From contig JAQGDQ010000167.1 in NCBI GenBank assembly GCA_030141605.1, forward strand, positions 87,877-149,876: DNA of 62,000 nucleotides, written 5' to 3'. The position numbers and the translations under genes were made by a program. The notes under the pieces were generated by a model. That model made no database searches, was not told the DNA's origin, and saw only the letters and a program-made list of their open reading frames with translations. Shown in pieces: positions 1 to 11,800 of this stretch (position 1 is its first letter; each line of letters opens with the position of its first letter). Source of the stretch: Tubiluchus corallicola. Lineage: Eukaryota > Priapulida > Priapulimorpha > Priapulimorphida > Tubiluchidae.

Positions 1-26
1 AAAACAAGATGTGGATGGCTGCACTG
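1..26 (+). CDS. 3' end of an EGF-like exon (partial)
   Basis: The first 26 bases match the last bases of the intact EGF exon at 172-306 and are followed by a splice donor (GGTAAG). The intron after it also resembles the intron after 306. The ends of the two exons lie 280 bp apart, so this is the tail of an earlier unit of a tandem EGF exon array on the + strand. The rest lies outside the window. Confidence 0.55.
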
Positions 27-171
27 GTAAGGGTCGATAATTGCAATGCTATTGTCACTGTGCTAATTTTGTCATATTTATGTTATATTTTCACACTCAT
101 TCTTTGCACTGCTGTATTTTATACTTTATTAACCATTAATTGCTTTATGAGTATCTTATCTGCTGCTTTAG

Positions 172-306
172 ATATTGATGAATGTGCCGAAGGGAATCAT
201 AATTGTCACAGCAATGCCGAGTGTGCGAACACTAAAGGAAGTTTTTCATGCGAGTGCTTGCTAGGTTATGAGGGTGATGGAAAACAAGATGGGGATGGCT
301 GCACTG
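172..306 (+). CDS. Calcium-binding EGF-like exon
   Basis: This exon has an acceptor (TGCTGCTTTAG) and a donor (G|GTAAAG), is 135 nt long and is phase 1-1, as usual for shuffled EGF exons. It encodes a cbEGF module opening with DIDEC, six cysteines in EGF spacing and an aromatic/Gly turn (LLGYEGDG). Such modules bind Ca2+ and stiffen extracellular stalks. It lies on the + strand, opposite to the lectin/EGF gene at 2703-18768. It may belong to a separate gene entering from the left, or be an inverted piece of the same gene. No in-frame partner is visible downstream apart from the broken copy at 442. Confidence 0.72.
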
Positions 307-441
307 GTAAAGATCAATAATTGTAATGCTAAAGTCACTGTGCTAGCTAATTTTTTCATGTTTATTCTTTGCACTAATTCCTTGCATTGCTGTATTTCAT
401 ACCTTAACCATTAATTGCTTTATGAGTATCTGCTGCTTTAA

Positions 442-525
442 ATATTGATGAATGTGCCGAAGAGAATCAAATTTGTCGCTGTAATGCCAAGTGTGTGAAC
501 ACTAAAGGAATTTTTCTTTAACAAA
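442..525 (+). pseudogene. Truncated EGF exon, copy B
   Basis: This tandem copy of the exon at 172-306 keeps the reading NIDECAEE and the first cysteines. The acceptor AG has become AA (TTTAAATATT), and the second half of the module is replaced by the start of the palindrome's non-coding arm with an immediate stop. It cannot encode a folded EGF domain. A more decayed inverted counterpart lies at about 1870-1945. Confidence 0.65.
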
Positions 526-830
526 ATGGTATTTTTAAGCTCGCATTTAATGCCTTGGCTTCTTAATAGCTGTTAATGGTAACGGCAACGCTGCAAAAAT
601 CAGGTACAAGGCACCCATCAGACTAGTATGGACATTGCCCCAGTGACATGTCGTCACTGGCTATTCAAATGAGGACACCCAGGCCAAGAATCAAATTTAT
701 TTTCTACAACACAAAGTGAACAAACTTATTTCACTAATTATACAATAGGTGTATCAAATTTTTATATCACTAAAAAACTTACCTACATTGCTTAGCCATG
801 CCTTTTCCTTTTATCTACAGATTTCAACCA

Positions 831-977
831 GCAACCACTTTAACGACAACCATAGCAACAGCAACCATAGCTACAACAATGACGACCACAGTAACAGCAA
901 CAATAACAACAACAGCAACAACAACAAATAGAAACAGCAGCGGTGAACAACAACAACGACAGTAACAACAGCAACAA
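831..977 (+). repeat. CAA/CAG-type trinucleotide repeat, possible Thr-rich exon
   Basis: This is an imperfect ACA/ACC/GCA repeat. It follows a good splice-acceptor string (CCTTTTATCTACAG) and one frame reads a Thr-rich run ending NSSGEQQQRQ before a stop. A donor-like G|GTGAAC occurs after the NSS codons in phase 1. A mucin-like stalk exon is conceivable, but a simple microsatellite explains the sequence equally well. A longer version lies in reverse complement at 8590-8985. Confidence 0.4.
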
Positions 978-1336
978 CAACAGTGACATCAAGAATGTCA
1001 AGAGTAACAACATGAATTCAAATTGTAAAAACATAGTTTGATGCTTACTTGATTTTCACTTAGTAAAAAGGAAATCTTGTTTATTCCATATTATATTGTT
1101 ACGATGGTATGTCCATGCCTCCAGTGGTGTGCTTGTTGGTAGTTCCTTTAGTCGGTGACGCTGAGTCCAGTGACACAGTCTTTAAATCTGAGTTGATCTG
1201 TTTATGCATCATAGGTTTGGCATTTGTATATTATTTCATTTCATTTGATTTTACATCAAAAAATTAAGGTAAAAACATAATTACTTTAGGAAACAGTTTT
1301 GCCCCAAATTATTGCACGTTTCCATTTACTTTACAG

Positions 1337-1480
1337 AAAAATCTTATTACTGCAATAATTCAGACAGTAATTGTCGGCTAGTGAATCCCACAAATACTTT
1401 TTCACCAGGAAAAGACCACCGTATCATGCCATTGCGGCTCTTTCGAAGTTTAATAAGAGAGGATTTAGCAAAGTTTGCAG
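1337..1480 (+). CDS. Unrecognised phase 1-1 exon (copy of 8137-8280)
   Basis: An open frame runs between a clear acceptor (TTTACTTTACAG) and a donor (G|GTATTA). It is 144 nt long, phase 1-1, and encodes 48 residues with two cysteines (SYYCNN, SNCRL) and a basic, Leu/Phe-rich second half (LRLFRSLIRED). I do not recognise the domain. An identical translation lies on the - strand at 8137-8280, within and in the orientation of the lectin/EGF gene, so this + copy is probably the displaced duplicate. Whether either copy is expressed is unknown. Confidence 0.4.
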
Positions 1481-2070
1481 GTATTAATCTCTATTTTATG
1501 ATTTGCCTGTGGTCTCACAGTCGGTGGTTAGTAAGCACTACAAGGAGGTGGCTGTTGGGTTGAAATCTGTAGATAAAAGGAAAAGGCATGGCTACAATGT
1601 TAGTAAGTTTTAGTGATATAAAAATTTGATACACCTATTGTATAATTAGTGAAATAAGTTTGTTCACTTTGTGTTGTAGAAAATAAATTTGATTCTGGCC
1701 TGGGTGTCCTCATTTTGAACAGCCAGTGACGACATGTCACTGGGGCAATGTCCATACTAGTCTGGTTAGTGCCTTGTACCTGATTTTTGCAGTTGCCGTT
1801 ACCATTAACAGCTATTAAGAAGCCAAGGCATTAAATGCGAGCTTAAAAATACCATTTTGTTAAAGAAAAATTTCGCGATGTTCACACGCCACAGCGACAA
1901 GTTCTTCGACCACCACCTCGATTTCATCAATGACTTTTCAGCAGATATATAAGCAATTAATGGTTAGATATGAAATACAACAATGTACAAAGAGAATTAG
2001 TGCAAAAAATAAACATGAAAAATTAGCTAACTGTGATCAATAGTCAATCATTTAAAAATTTCCTTCAGTG

Positions 2071-2128
2071 TTCACACATTTGGCATTGTAGCGACAATTA
2101 TGATTCCCTTCGGCACATTCATCAATAT
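2071..2128 (-). pseudogene. Truncated calcium-binding EGF exon
   Basis: The acceptor (TGCTGCTTTAG) and the opening [12 protein letters not shown] are nearly identical to the + strand exon at 172. After the third cysteine region the frame runs into a TAA stop (VNTEGNF, stop) and the second half of the module is missing. A deletion of about 100 bp relative to the other palindrome arm removed it. If the lectin/EGF gene read through to here, the protein would end at this stop. Confidence 0.6.
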
Positions 2129-2450
2129 CTAAAGCAGCAGATAAGATACTCATAAAGCAATTAATGGTTAAGACTTTAGTCTACATCTATAATATTATAA
2201 ATAAATGACACTTTTTGAATTTTTATAGTACTGGTGTTACTTCGTTGAAGGGTTGCTGGATTATAAGAAATTCCTGTGTCTTGTGTGTGTGGGGGCGGGG
2301 GGGAGGAGCAAACCACTTGAGTATGAAGCTCTGACTTGCATCCAATTCATGTAAAGACCAATCCGACGGAACCAGATTGTGGTCATTGAGTCCACGACTA
2401 CTTCTACACAGAACTATAAATGTGCCTTACACAAAGATTATATACCGCTT

Positions 2451-2556
2451 TTGCAGTTAACTCCCATATATCCAGGTGCACAAAAGCAGTCATAGTAATT
2501 CACTTTGTTAACACAAGACCCAGTATTTTGCCAAGTTTGAGATGCAGATTCATTGG
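2451..2556 (-). pseudogene. Decayed EGF exon
   Basis: In one frame this closely resembles the EGF exon at 2703-2816: NTGSC, NYYDCFCAPGY and GVNCKS align with NKGGC, NYYYCSCTSGY and GVNCES. The first two cysteines are replaced (SASQTWQN for CASQPCQN), which destroys two disulphides, and there is no acceptor AG at the 5' edge. The donor (G|GTATAT) survives. It appears to be a dead tandem duplicate of its neighbour. Confidence 0.7.
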
Positions 2557-2702
2557 AAAAATATTTTAAAATCTGCTGCAGTTTAGATAGTTGCTGCATT
2601 TTAAGAATTTCTGTCTACTGTCATGCTAATTCCATTATCGTACAATTAGGTATGCCTAACCATAATTGTAAGCTTTACAAAAGGTAAATAAAGGGTACTT
2701 AC

Positions 2703-2816
2703 CACTTTCACAGTTAACTCCAGTATATCCAGATGTACAAGAACAATAATAGTAATTCACTTCGTCCTGACACCCCCCTTTATTTTGACAAGGTTGAGAT
2801 GCACACTCGTTTATTT
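2703..2816 (-). CDS. EGF-like exon of the SUEL/EGF gene
   Basis: This 114-nt, phase 1-1 exon has acceptor CAAAAAAAACAG and donor G|GTAAGT. It encodes INECASQPCQNKGGC, then YYYCSCTSGYTG and NCES: all six cysteines in EGF spacing, with a G-Y/F-x-G turn. The opening INEC is close to the calcium-binding consensus. It is the last intact EGF exon on this strand. Confidence 0.8.
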
Positions 2817-5800
2817 CTGTTTTTTTTGAAACCATACATAACAGAATATCAAAATTGGTAAGTTTTATACATTCACCAATAAAATTAATATAACGTACTA
2901 CATGTATAGTGTTACAAATAACGTGGTATTTACCAGGTTTAACTACTTCCAAACTGTACATGATGAAAGGCTTAAACTTAGTGTCCAGATAACTAAGCAT
3001 GTGAACTGCTATACCTATGACTACACGTATATGAAGCCACAATGGATGACATGAAGCCAAGGAATATTCTACATTTGCCAAAAACTAGAAAACGATATTT
3101 GGCATCTCAGAAAATGCTGGCCAAAGCTACAAAATATGAACAAAAAACATCAGGAAAACCATGCATAAGTCTAAGAGCTTTCCTAAGCTCTTATGTTAGT
3201 AGTAAAAAGTAATGCAGTGATACCTATTTCGCACTTTTCGCCTTTAAAACCAATTGCACACTGGCAGTAATAGTGGTTCTCATCACCAGTAGTACAAGTT
3301 GCACCGTTCAAACAGGTATTTGGAGTACAAAGATCGTCCTCTAAAATGCAATTTAGTTAAATAGTTTAGAAAAGTATTGCATGAGAATAAACATCACATA
3401 CAAAAACATAATACATTATTTATAATCTTATTATGAACATTATTATTAATGATGGCAGAAACCTACAATTGATTATATTAATTTGTACACCAAACTTTAA
3501 AAAACTAAATGCAAAAAGTTCGAACACAATCTGGATTTCAACCAGGAACCTATTGCTTACAAAACAGATGTCACAACCAAATTTCCAAATTTTTCCCTAG
3601 TGATCATTACAATCCTTGTAGCTTGTCAGCAGTTTTAGTCACCAATTAAGACCATTCAAGTTAAAATAGAGAATCTACAAGAAGACCGGAATCAGCAGAA
3701 TGGTATTCTTTAACCAGTGCAGCCAAACACACAACATGGCCACTTAACTATTCAGTTTGAACCAATACGACAATTTTTTATTAAAAGAAGGCCAATTGTA
3801 AAATACAAATGGAAATTAAACCTTAAAAACCATGCAGATTAACATCAGTCTAATCTTGGCAATAATATACAAGTGTACAATGCCACTGGCAAATTTGCCA
3901 TATAAGCCTTCATACTCACTGACAGTTTTGAGATAGGTGTCTCCAGTCTCCCGGCCAGATGAATCAATCAAGCCTCCAAAATCTGCGCCATCATCATCAT
4001 CATAGCTGTCATATGCGTCATCATCGGTTTCATACCCAGCGGTAGATATGTCATCCCTTCCAGCTGAAACAAGTTAATTATCTTAATGTTTACAAACAAA
4101 CCAATAACCAAAATTTATTGTTGAGATATGACAGGACAGTGACATGGTGGGTTTTATAGGCCTGCCATAGAATTTGTAAAATGCACATCTATATGTTTTC
4201 CACAAGTATGCTTACTTTTGGTCATTTATGCATCAAAAATCTAGTTTTTCTCACTGACAACTTTCAATTTGGATCATCAGTTAGAGCTTTTGTAACAAAC
4301 AGAACAAAATTGGTGGTTTTTCATTTTTCATTTTTTCCAAATGGTTTATTTCAAAACCATCACTGAGCAAAATTAGATTTCTGTTAACTTTTTTAATGTA
4401 TGAATAGTCGAAAGTAGCCTTAAAAGTAATGTACATCTGCATTTCACAAGTTTTAAATAGCCTTTGAATTTTAAATATTTTTGCTACCAGAAAACCTGCT
4501 GTCCGAACTGTTTATAAACTAGGAAACTATTTACAATAAGTAAAATTAAACTAACTAAGCTATTTGCTTGTTTATTCAGGATTCTTTTGGATTTGCTACT
4601 TGTTCTGGATTCTCTCGTTAATGCGATTTTCTTTATTTAATGCAATTTTCTTTAGTTAATGCGATATTTTTGTTTCATAATTCTTTTATTATGTTTGTCC
4701 CATACACTTGTGTATAATTGTCAAAGTATTTGGACAGTCGCCCGACATCATACTGAAACCATGCTAATGTTTTTCTTGAAATGCATAAAATTGCAATACA
4801 CAGAAAAGAGGTTGCTGGAGGACAATTGCAAAGACAAAAGCCCCAAGAAAAAAACTAAAATGGCTGCCTTGCATATTGATATGTCCAGGACATTTAAAGC
4901 AGCAGCAAAACAAGTACAAGCACACTGTTACCATTTAGGAATCAGCGAACAGGATCTTGATTCTACCTTAAATCAACTTCTCAGGCTTGGAAATTTACCA
5001 CATAATTTACAACACCATTTTATACGTTTATATCATCAGCCAGCTTCTTATATGCCGTTATTCCCTCCCCAGCAAACAAAAACGTACCCCAACTTTCTGC
5101 CAATTTTGCAAAAATGCCACTTTCCTTTCCCTGATTTCTAGAATTGCGTCCTTTTTTTCCCAGCTATATTGTGTAGAATCGTCTGTAAATCAAACCGTAA
5201 TTCCATTAAGAAAGTTACTGGAACAGGATCTTCTACTTTTCTCTATGTAAATAATCTATCTATAGCTATACCTCCATAATGGTACAATATGTATAGATCA
5301 AATATAGACATCATCAACATTTTTACAAACTATCATTCACAAAATAAGTGAGTATACTACAGACCTCAGCTTTTGTAATACGTGCTTTCCCAAAAGTCCC
5401 ACGTAAACAATTTTTTACAGTGTTTACAATTTAGATAAAACTTATAACTCTAAAAATTTACTTAAAAGCAAAATGACACTATATACAAATGTTATGATTT
5501 AACAAAACTGCAATCTTTTATAACTGCCTGATACTTTAAATGGTCAACACAAGTACATTTTAAGCTAACACCAAACTTTTGCAGTTAACTCAGAAATATC
5601 ATAAATACAGTTATCCAAATCTTTAATATAGGTAGGCAAAAATTTGTTACACTTTTATGTCAAATCTTCTAGAAAAAAACTGGCAAAAATGCCTGGCAAC
5701 TGCGTAAAAGGTACCTTTTAGAAGTAACCCTACAGTTTTGTGAAAATTATAGGAATCAGACAAGTTACTCAGTTTTTAGAGCTGAGTTTCAGCTCGTAAA

Positions 5801-8800
5801 GATATTTATTTGAAAGCTCTGTAGTAGCCCAACAGCCAAAATTATTAGGCGTTGTACTACTACTGATTTTCACTACAACCTAAACAATGAGATTCATCAT
5901 AAAGTAATAAAATGCTTATAGAAACATATTTGTGATTGTGAAACTGAAGTTTTACAGAAAAGAATTCACCATCGCCTTATATAGCGACTTGATTTATTTC
6001 AACATCAAAACAAGATGTCGTATTCACAGAATTTATTGACAGCGAGACATACTCCACTACTTCCGTTTACCAGCAGTGTACATTTTCTAATTATTGACGA
6101 TATAAATATAAAGTGAAGCACTTGTGTAGAGTGTTTGTTTCCTGGTGTTTTTTGTACTCATGCAAGTTAATATGGTTAGTTTGTTATATAAACAATAGTA
6201 TTAGTGTTATCGATCGTCAATGAGTGCTGTTCATGCATATATAATGTATGACATTTGAACATTAGTCTTTATTCTATTGACAGACAGAATATTGTTTGTT
6301 TTATTGCATGTTGTTGTTGTTGGCATCCTTCTGTCTTGGAAAAAAATGGAGTGTGCGCCAAGGGAGTCAGTTATTGATCACATTGATGGAGCTGCAGCAT
6401 CGACTGTGGCTGACAGCTCTCCAAGGCACACGCCTGAGCAAGGTGTATGGAGATCCTAAGTTGCCCAGACAGCAGGAACCCCCTCTTTTCCTCCCTGGTG
6501 TAGTCCAAAGAAAAGCTGAGCGATACGTTTGGCACCAGGTTGGCTGCAGGAGCTGCCAGAGTCAGTGAGCATGCTGCACTGGTCCGCCTTCGAGGCTCCA
6601 CTCCTGATTATTACTCCTTTACACATGGCAGTTTGGTCACTTGACCTCCTCTGCGCTCTAGCCGTTGGCTGCTTGTGCAGCTCTTCTGCCTAGTGTCGAG
6701 ATACAGTGTGGACATCCTGCAAGCCTATAGCACCTGGTATGCCTAGGCGGTCACCCATCAAAGTACTAACCAAGCTCTACGTTGCTTAACTTCGGTGATC
6801 AGATGCGAACCGGTGTTTTCCACATGATATGGCCATAGTATGCATGTATGCATTATATTTGTAGGTAAAATTGTTTTGTGAAATATTTTGTGCTTATTAG
6901 TTACTATTGTGAAATCGAGATGGAACTGCAGTTATAGGAGTGAATGAGTACAATATTTATATTTTGCCGCTTGTCTCTCACGGTTTTCAAGCCATAAATA
7001 GATTAAACAAGTAGATACGTGGACCTTTTTCCATGTGTCAAAGTACGTGCCGCTTCTCAGTCTACCAACCATTGATGTCCTGAATGTTTTTACAAATAAA
7101 AATCAGCTCCTAGCATTCCCCTCAGTGGTATGCTAATAACAGAGTGACTGCTGCCCTGCAGTCCATATTAGCAAAACTTCATAAAATATGGAAGCGCTCA
7201 AATATGAACATTGACAGACAACCTCAGGCAGTGCAACATACATCTGCCATACATTAGCACTGCACAGAATCTGATCATGAATTTAATCTAAATAATTTCA
7301 ACATGTTGCACTCACCAAATTCGGCCTCTGAACTATTAATCTACGAAACTGTAATAATTAAAAACGACAGGTCTCAATGAATGAACAGGGATTGTCCCAA
7401 TCCTTTCAACTTTTCTAAATTGGTCACGGCAAATTACTCAAATCGTAACACAGTCATCATTTCTATCATTTCTTTGTCCAACAAAAGTGAATTAAAATGA
7501 TGGCTACTTAGTTAAAATATTTCTATTCAGTTCTCAGTTCCTTGTTGTTTTTTATTGACAATTCACTTGCTATTTTGACATGCTTGCAAATTCATAAATT
7601 TTTAAATGTTATTAATGTTTTGTATTGTAACTGTCTTGTTTTGTATTTTTGATTCTTACAATATCTTTTTTGAAATTCCATGATTATGACATCTTGTTCT
7701 GATGTTGAAATAAATAATGTTGCTATATAAGTTGATGCTCATGATTTTTTTCTTTAACAAAATGGTATTTTTAAGCTCGCATTTAATGCCTTGGCTTCTT
7801 AATAGCTGTTAATGGTAACGGCAACTGCAAAAATCAGGTACAAGGCACTAACCAGACTAGTATGGACATTGCCCCAGTGACATGTCGTCACTGGCTGTTC
7901 AAAATGAGGACACCCAGGCCAGAATCAAATTTATTTTCTACAACACAAAGTGAACAAACTTATTTCACTAATTATACAATAGGTGTATCAAATTTTTATA
8001 TCACTAAAACTTACTAACATTGTAGCCATGCCTTTTCCTTTTATCTACAGATTTCAACCCAACAGCCACCTCCTTGTAGTGCTTACTAACCACCGACTGT
8101 GAGACCACAGGCAAATCATAAAATAGAGATTAATACCTGCAAACTTTGCTAAATCCTCTCTTATTAAACTTCGAAAGAGCCGCAATGGCATGATACGGTG
8201 GTCTTTTCCTGGTGAAAAAGTATTTGTGGGATTCACTAGCCGACAATTACTGTCTGAATTATTGCAGTAATAAGATTTTTCTGTAAAGTAAATGGAAACG
8301 TGCAATAATTTGGGGCAAAACTGTTTCCTAAAGTAATTATGTTTTTACCTTAATTTTTTGATGTAAAATCAAATGAAATGAAATAATATACAAATGCCAA
8401 ACCTATGATGCATAAACAGATCAACTCAGATTTAAAGACTGTGTCACTGGACTCAGCGTCACCGACTAAAGGAACTACCAACAAGCACACCACTGGAGGC
8501 ATGGACATACCATCGTAACAATATAATATGGAATAAACAAGATTTCCTTTTTACTAAGTGAAAATCAAGTAAGCATCAAACTATGTTTTTACAATTTGAA
8601 TTCATGTTGTTACTCTTGACATTCTTGATGTCACTGTTGTTGTTGCTGTTGTTACTGTCGTTGTTGTTGTTCACCGCTGCTGTTTCTATTTGTTGTTGTT
8701 GCTGTTGTTGTTATTGTTGCTGTTACTGTGGTCGTCATTGTTGTAGCTATGGTTGCTGTTGCTATGGTTGTCGTTAAAGTGGCTGTTGTTGTTAATGTTG

Positions 8801-11800
8801 TTGTTACTTTTGTTTTCGCTGTGGCTGTGGTTGTCATTGCTGTTGTTGTGGTTGTGGTTGTTGTTGCTGTGGCTGTGGCTATGGTTGTCGTTGTTGTTGT
8901 CGTGGTTGTAGTTGTTGTTGTCGTCGTCATCGTTGTTGTTGTTGCAGTTATGCTGTCGTTGTCGTTGCTGTTGTTGCTGTTATAAATTCAACATTCTGCA
9001 AGCTGGAATCCATCACAGAAAGTCAAACCTTACAGTTGAACTACTCAAACTCATTATCAAGAGAAATCACCCAGCTAAGCTAATGAACTGACAGCAGTGT
9101 TACAACCAAGTTTTGAAATACAAATAATCTTCCCTCGATAAATAAATGAACCAGGAGTAGTATGACATGATGGTGCTTTTGGTTCGTAAACTCTGACAGG
9201 TTGTTCACATCCCTCGTTTTTCTGCTGCTTTTTGTAGTCTTGTCCTGGACATTTCTACATTTCTAGATGCACAACAGCTGCTTATAAGTCCAGCTTTTAA
9301 AAGCTAGACTTATAAACTGCAGAATTCTGATCAAAAATTGTTTTACTGGACACTACAAGTTCAGCCAACTCAAGAAAAACATCAACAGATATCCTTTATG
9401 GTTCTATCATGAGCAAATTATTTAAACAACTCTATCTCTTTGGTCACATACACATAAATTCAGATTTTCAAGCAGTAAGCAAACCCTGCCTAGAATGTTC
9501 GTGATTATTACCGTTATTTTGGAAGCCGAAGGCAAAGTCTACGTAGAATGATTGCGCATTATTGATCTCAATGGATTGATATATTAGCATTTCTCGTTTC
9601 ACGCAGTTTCAATGTTGTTGCTGTTGTTTTGTGGCATGGTGTGGATGGTTGTTTGTAGTGTGGGTGGTGTGGGGTGTTTTTTTAAATCGCGACGTCACAA
9701 CAGAGCACTACTGCAGAAACTTAAAGAAACTGATATAAAGGCATCATCCCAAATGTAGGATGTTACTAAAGTTTGCACATATTACAAATAGGTGCAGGCA
9801 AAACGTATGTACGTGTATGCGGCGAGTGTAACATTCCAGCAGGGGATGTACCGGACCCACTTTTGCAAGTTCCGATTCTTTATGTGCCGGCCCTGGACGG
9901 ATCTGTGTCCGTATGTGCCGGATCCGGATCTACAAATTAATGTAAAAGATACTTCATTTGTTTAGTCTTTTGTTCATCTGGTAGCACTGCCTGTCCATTT
10001 GCAGGGTCACTGAGTAATTTCAAGTGGAAACACTGCAAACATTGATACACTGTAATTTTGAAAACTTGATCCGCACTTGGTTTAAACTAAAAAACTGCCA
10101 AACCATGCTTTTACTGGAAGTAGAGAGCTCTAACTATTAATACTTGATCCCAATAATCGGCTCTTGATTTGAACTAAACAAATTGGCATATTTACTGAAA
10201 GTAGATGGCTCTAAACTTTTACCTGACATTTTTGCACCAATAGTGCCATCTTTTGCGCTCTTCACTTCAAGGAACCATGGCAAGAAGATTGCCGGTATCG
10301 CTTGCGTTACAAGCATGACAGCATAAAAACTAAGAAATACTTTTGTAAGTTTCTGAAGATTTTAAAAGAAAACCTTCAAATTCTTTAAAAAAAAGTGTTT
10401 TGTATATTTTTTCTTACTCGCTCTATTTCTTCCACAATCGGTGCACAGTCAATGGTTTTAAACATAGAAAAATAAAAATGTCGGGATCCGGTACATCCCT
10501 ACATTCCAGATTAGTTGTTTAATAAGCCAAATCTTAAGCAGATGTACCATTGCTAATTGCATTGTTTGTATTTAGACCTTATAGCTTTCTGCTGAGCATG
10601 GCACCAGTGTGACGCCAAGTAGTATAACCTTAAGTGGCATTTATGCAGCATCCGGAATGCGTTATCCATCATACAGCTGCGAAATAACTGCAGAACAAAA
10701 AATCAATAGGAAATAGCTGCAGAAAAGAATAATGCATAACTCAGGTCTGTTAAACGGGTGCATTGAAAACAATATAACCTGATTTTATCTATTCCACATA
10801 TGCATTCCGGATACTACATCAGCGCCACTTTAACATTTTCAAGTTGTCAGTAAGATAAGTTGCTGTGGCTGCTGTTACAACCTTATTAATGAGAAATATG
10901 ATTACGCATACCAAAAGTCGAATCCGAACAAAATTTTTGGCAATGTGAATCCAAATTCAGTATTAAAGAAGTGTTGAATAAATTTTGAATCACTAATAAA
11001 AACATTAATGTATTTGCTTGGCTTTGCTCGATGGTAAAAACTATACACTCATATCTCGGTTTGCCGGACAAAAGCAGGGAGACGTCGGTGCAAATTTGCC
11101 GGTTGTCTGTATTTACCGATACTAACCTTATGGACTAGGCACTGTATTAAACACACAGTACTGTAAAATCAATCGCTTAATTGTTTCAAGAACATCTAGT
11201 ACCTATGCAAAAGTATGTAAAAACTGTCGCAAGTTGACTCAAATAACTCCCCATAATTGACTATATTTTTACATACAGAGATATACATATGATAACACTG
11301 ATGTAATGACGTAAACAAAATGACAGCCTGCCAAATAGAGTTCAGCTTGCGAAACAAGGGACTGTGTCCATAGTAACATAGATTTCGCCCAATTTTTCCG
11401 ATATCCGTTAAAGCAAGATCCGGAAAACTGAGATATGAGTATAATAGTTTTATTAACTGTTAATAGAGATTGCAGCAAAACCGCTGTCATTGATAAACAA
11501 AAAACATACGTGAAATGCTGAATTATTCTAATCCATAATTTTGCGTTCGAATCGAATGCAAATCAAATTCTTCGACTCGAACATTTGGATTCGATTTGAG
11601 TGTTCGGGTCATTGTTTAAACTAATTCTAAAAAATGCTCACGATGGTCTCGTCTGCACATTGGTCCAGTAGTTCCAGAAGGGCAGTTGCAAGTGAATGTG
11701 TTTCTTTCTTTAATCCAAGTGCACGTTCCATCATTCTGACATGGGTTAGGATCACAAGTTTTTAACACTGCAAAACGTAACAGACAACTGATCATTAAAG

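Larger units (their letters stand above)
132..2170. repeat. Large imperfect palindrome (inverted duplication) around EGF exons
   Basis: The left arm, about 132-830, reappears in reverse complement at about 1567-2170. From outside inward each arm holds EGF exon copy A, a truncated EGF copy B, and about 300 bp of shared non-coding DNA ending in a splice-acceptor-like TTTATCTACAG. In both arms copy B stops at the same point (before TTTTTCTTTAAC), so the arms look like one inverted duplication rather than two transposon insertions. The right arm has lost roughly 100 bp from copy A. The centre, about 831-1566, is not symmetrical. A mis-assembled palindrome is possible. Confidence 0.8.

Noticed and set aside
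520-1871. A single TIR transposon with about 300-bp terminal repeats
   Set aside because: The symmetry extends beyond these ends into the EGF exon copies, and the truncation of copy B is the same on both sides, which fits an inverted duplication better than a transposon insertion.
8728-8985. Val-rich + strand frame resembling a membrane protein
   Set aside because: It is the translation of GTT/GTC/GCT triplet repeats.
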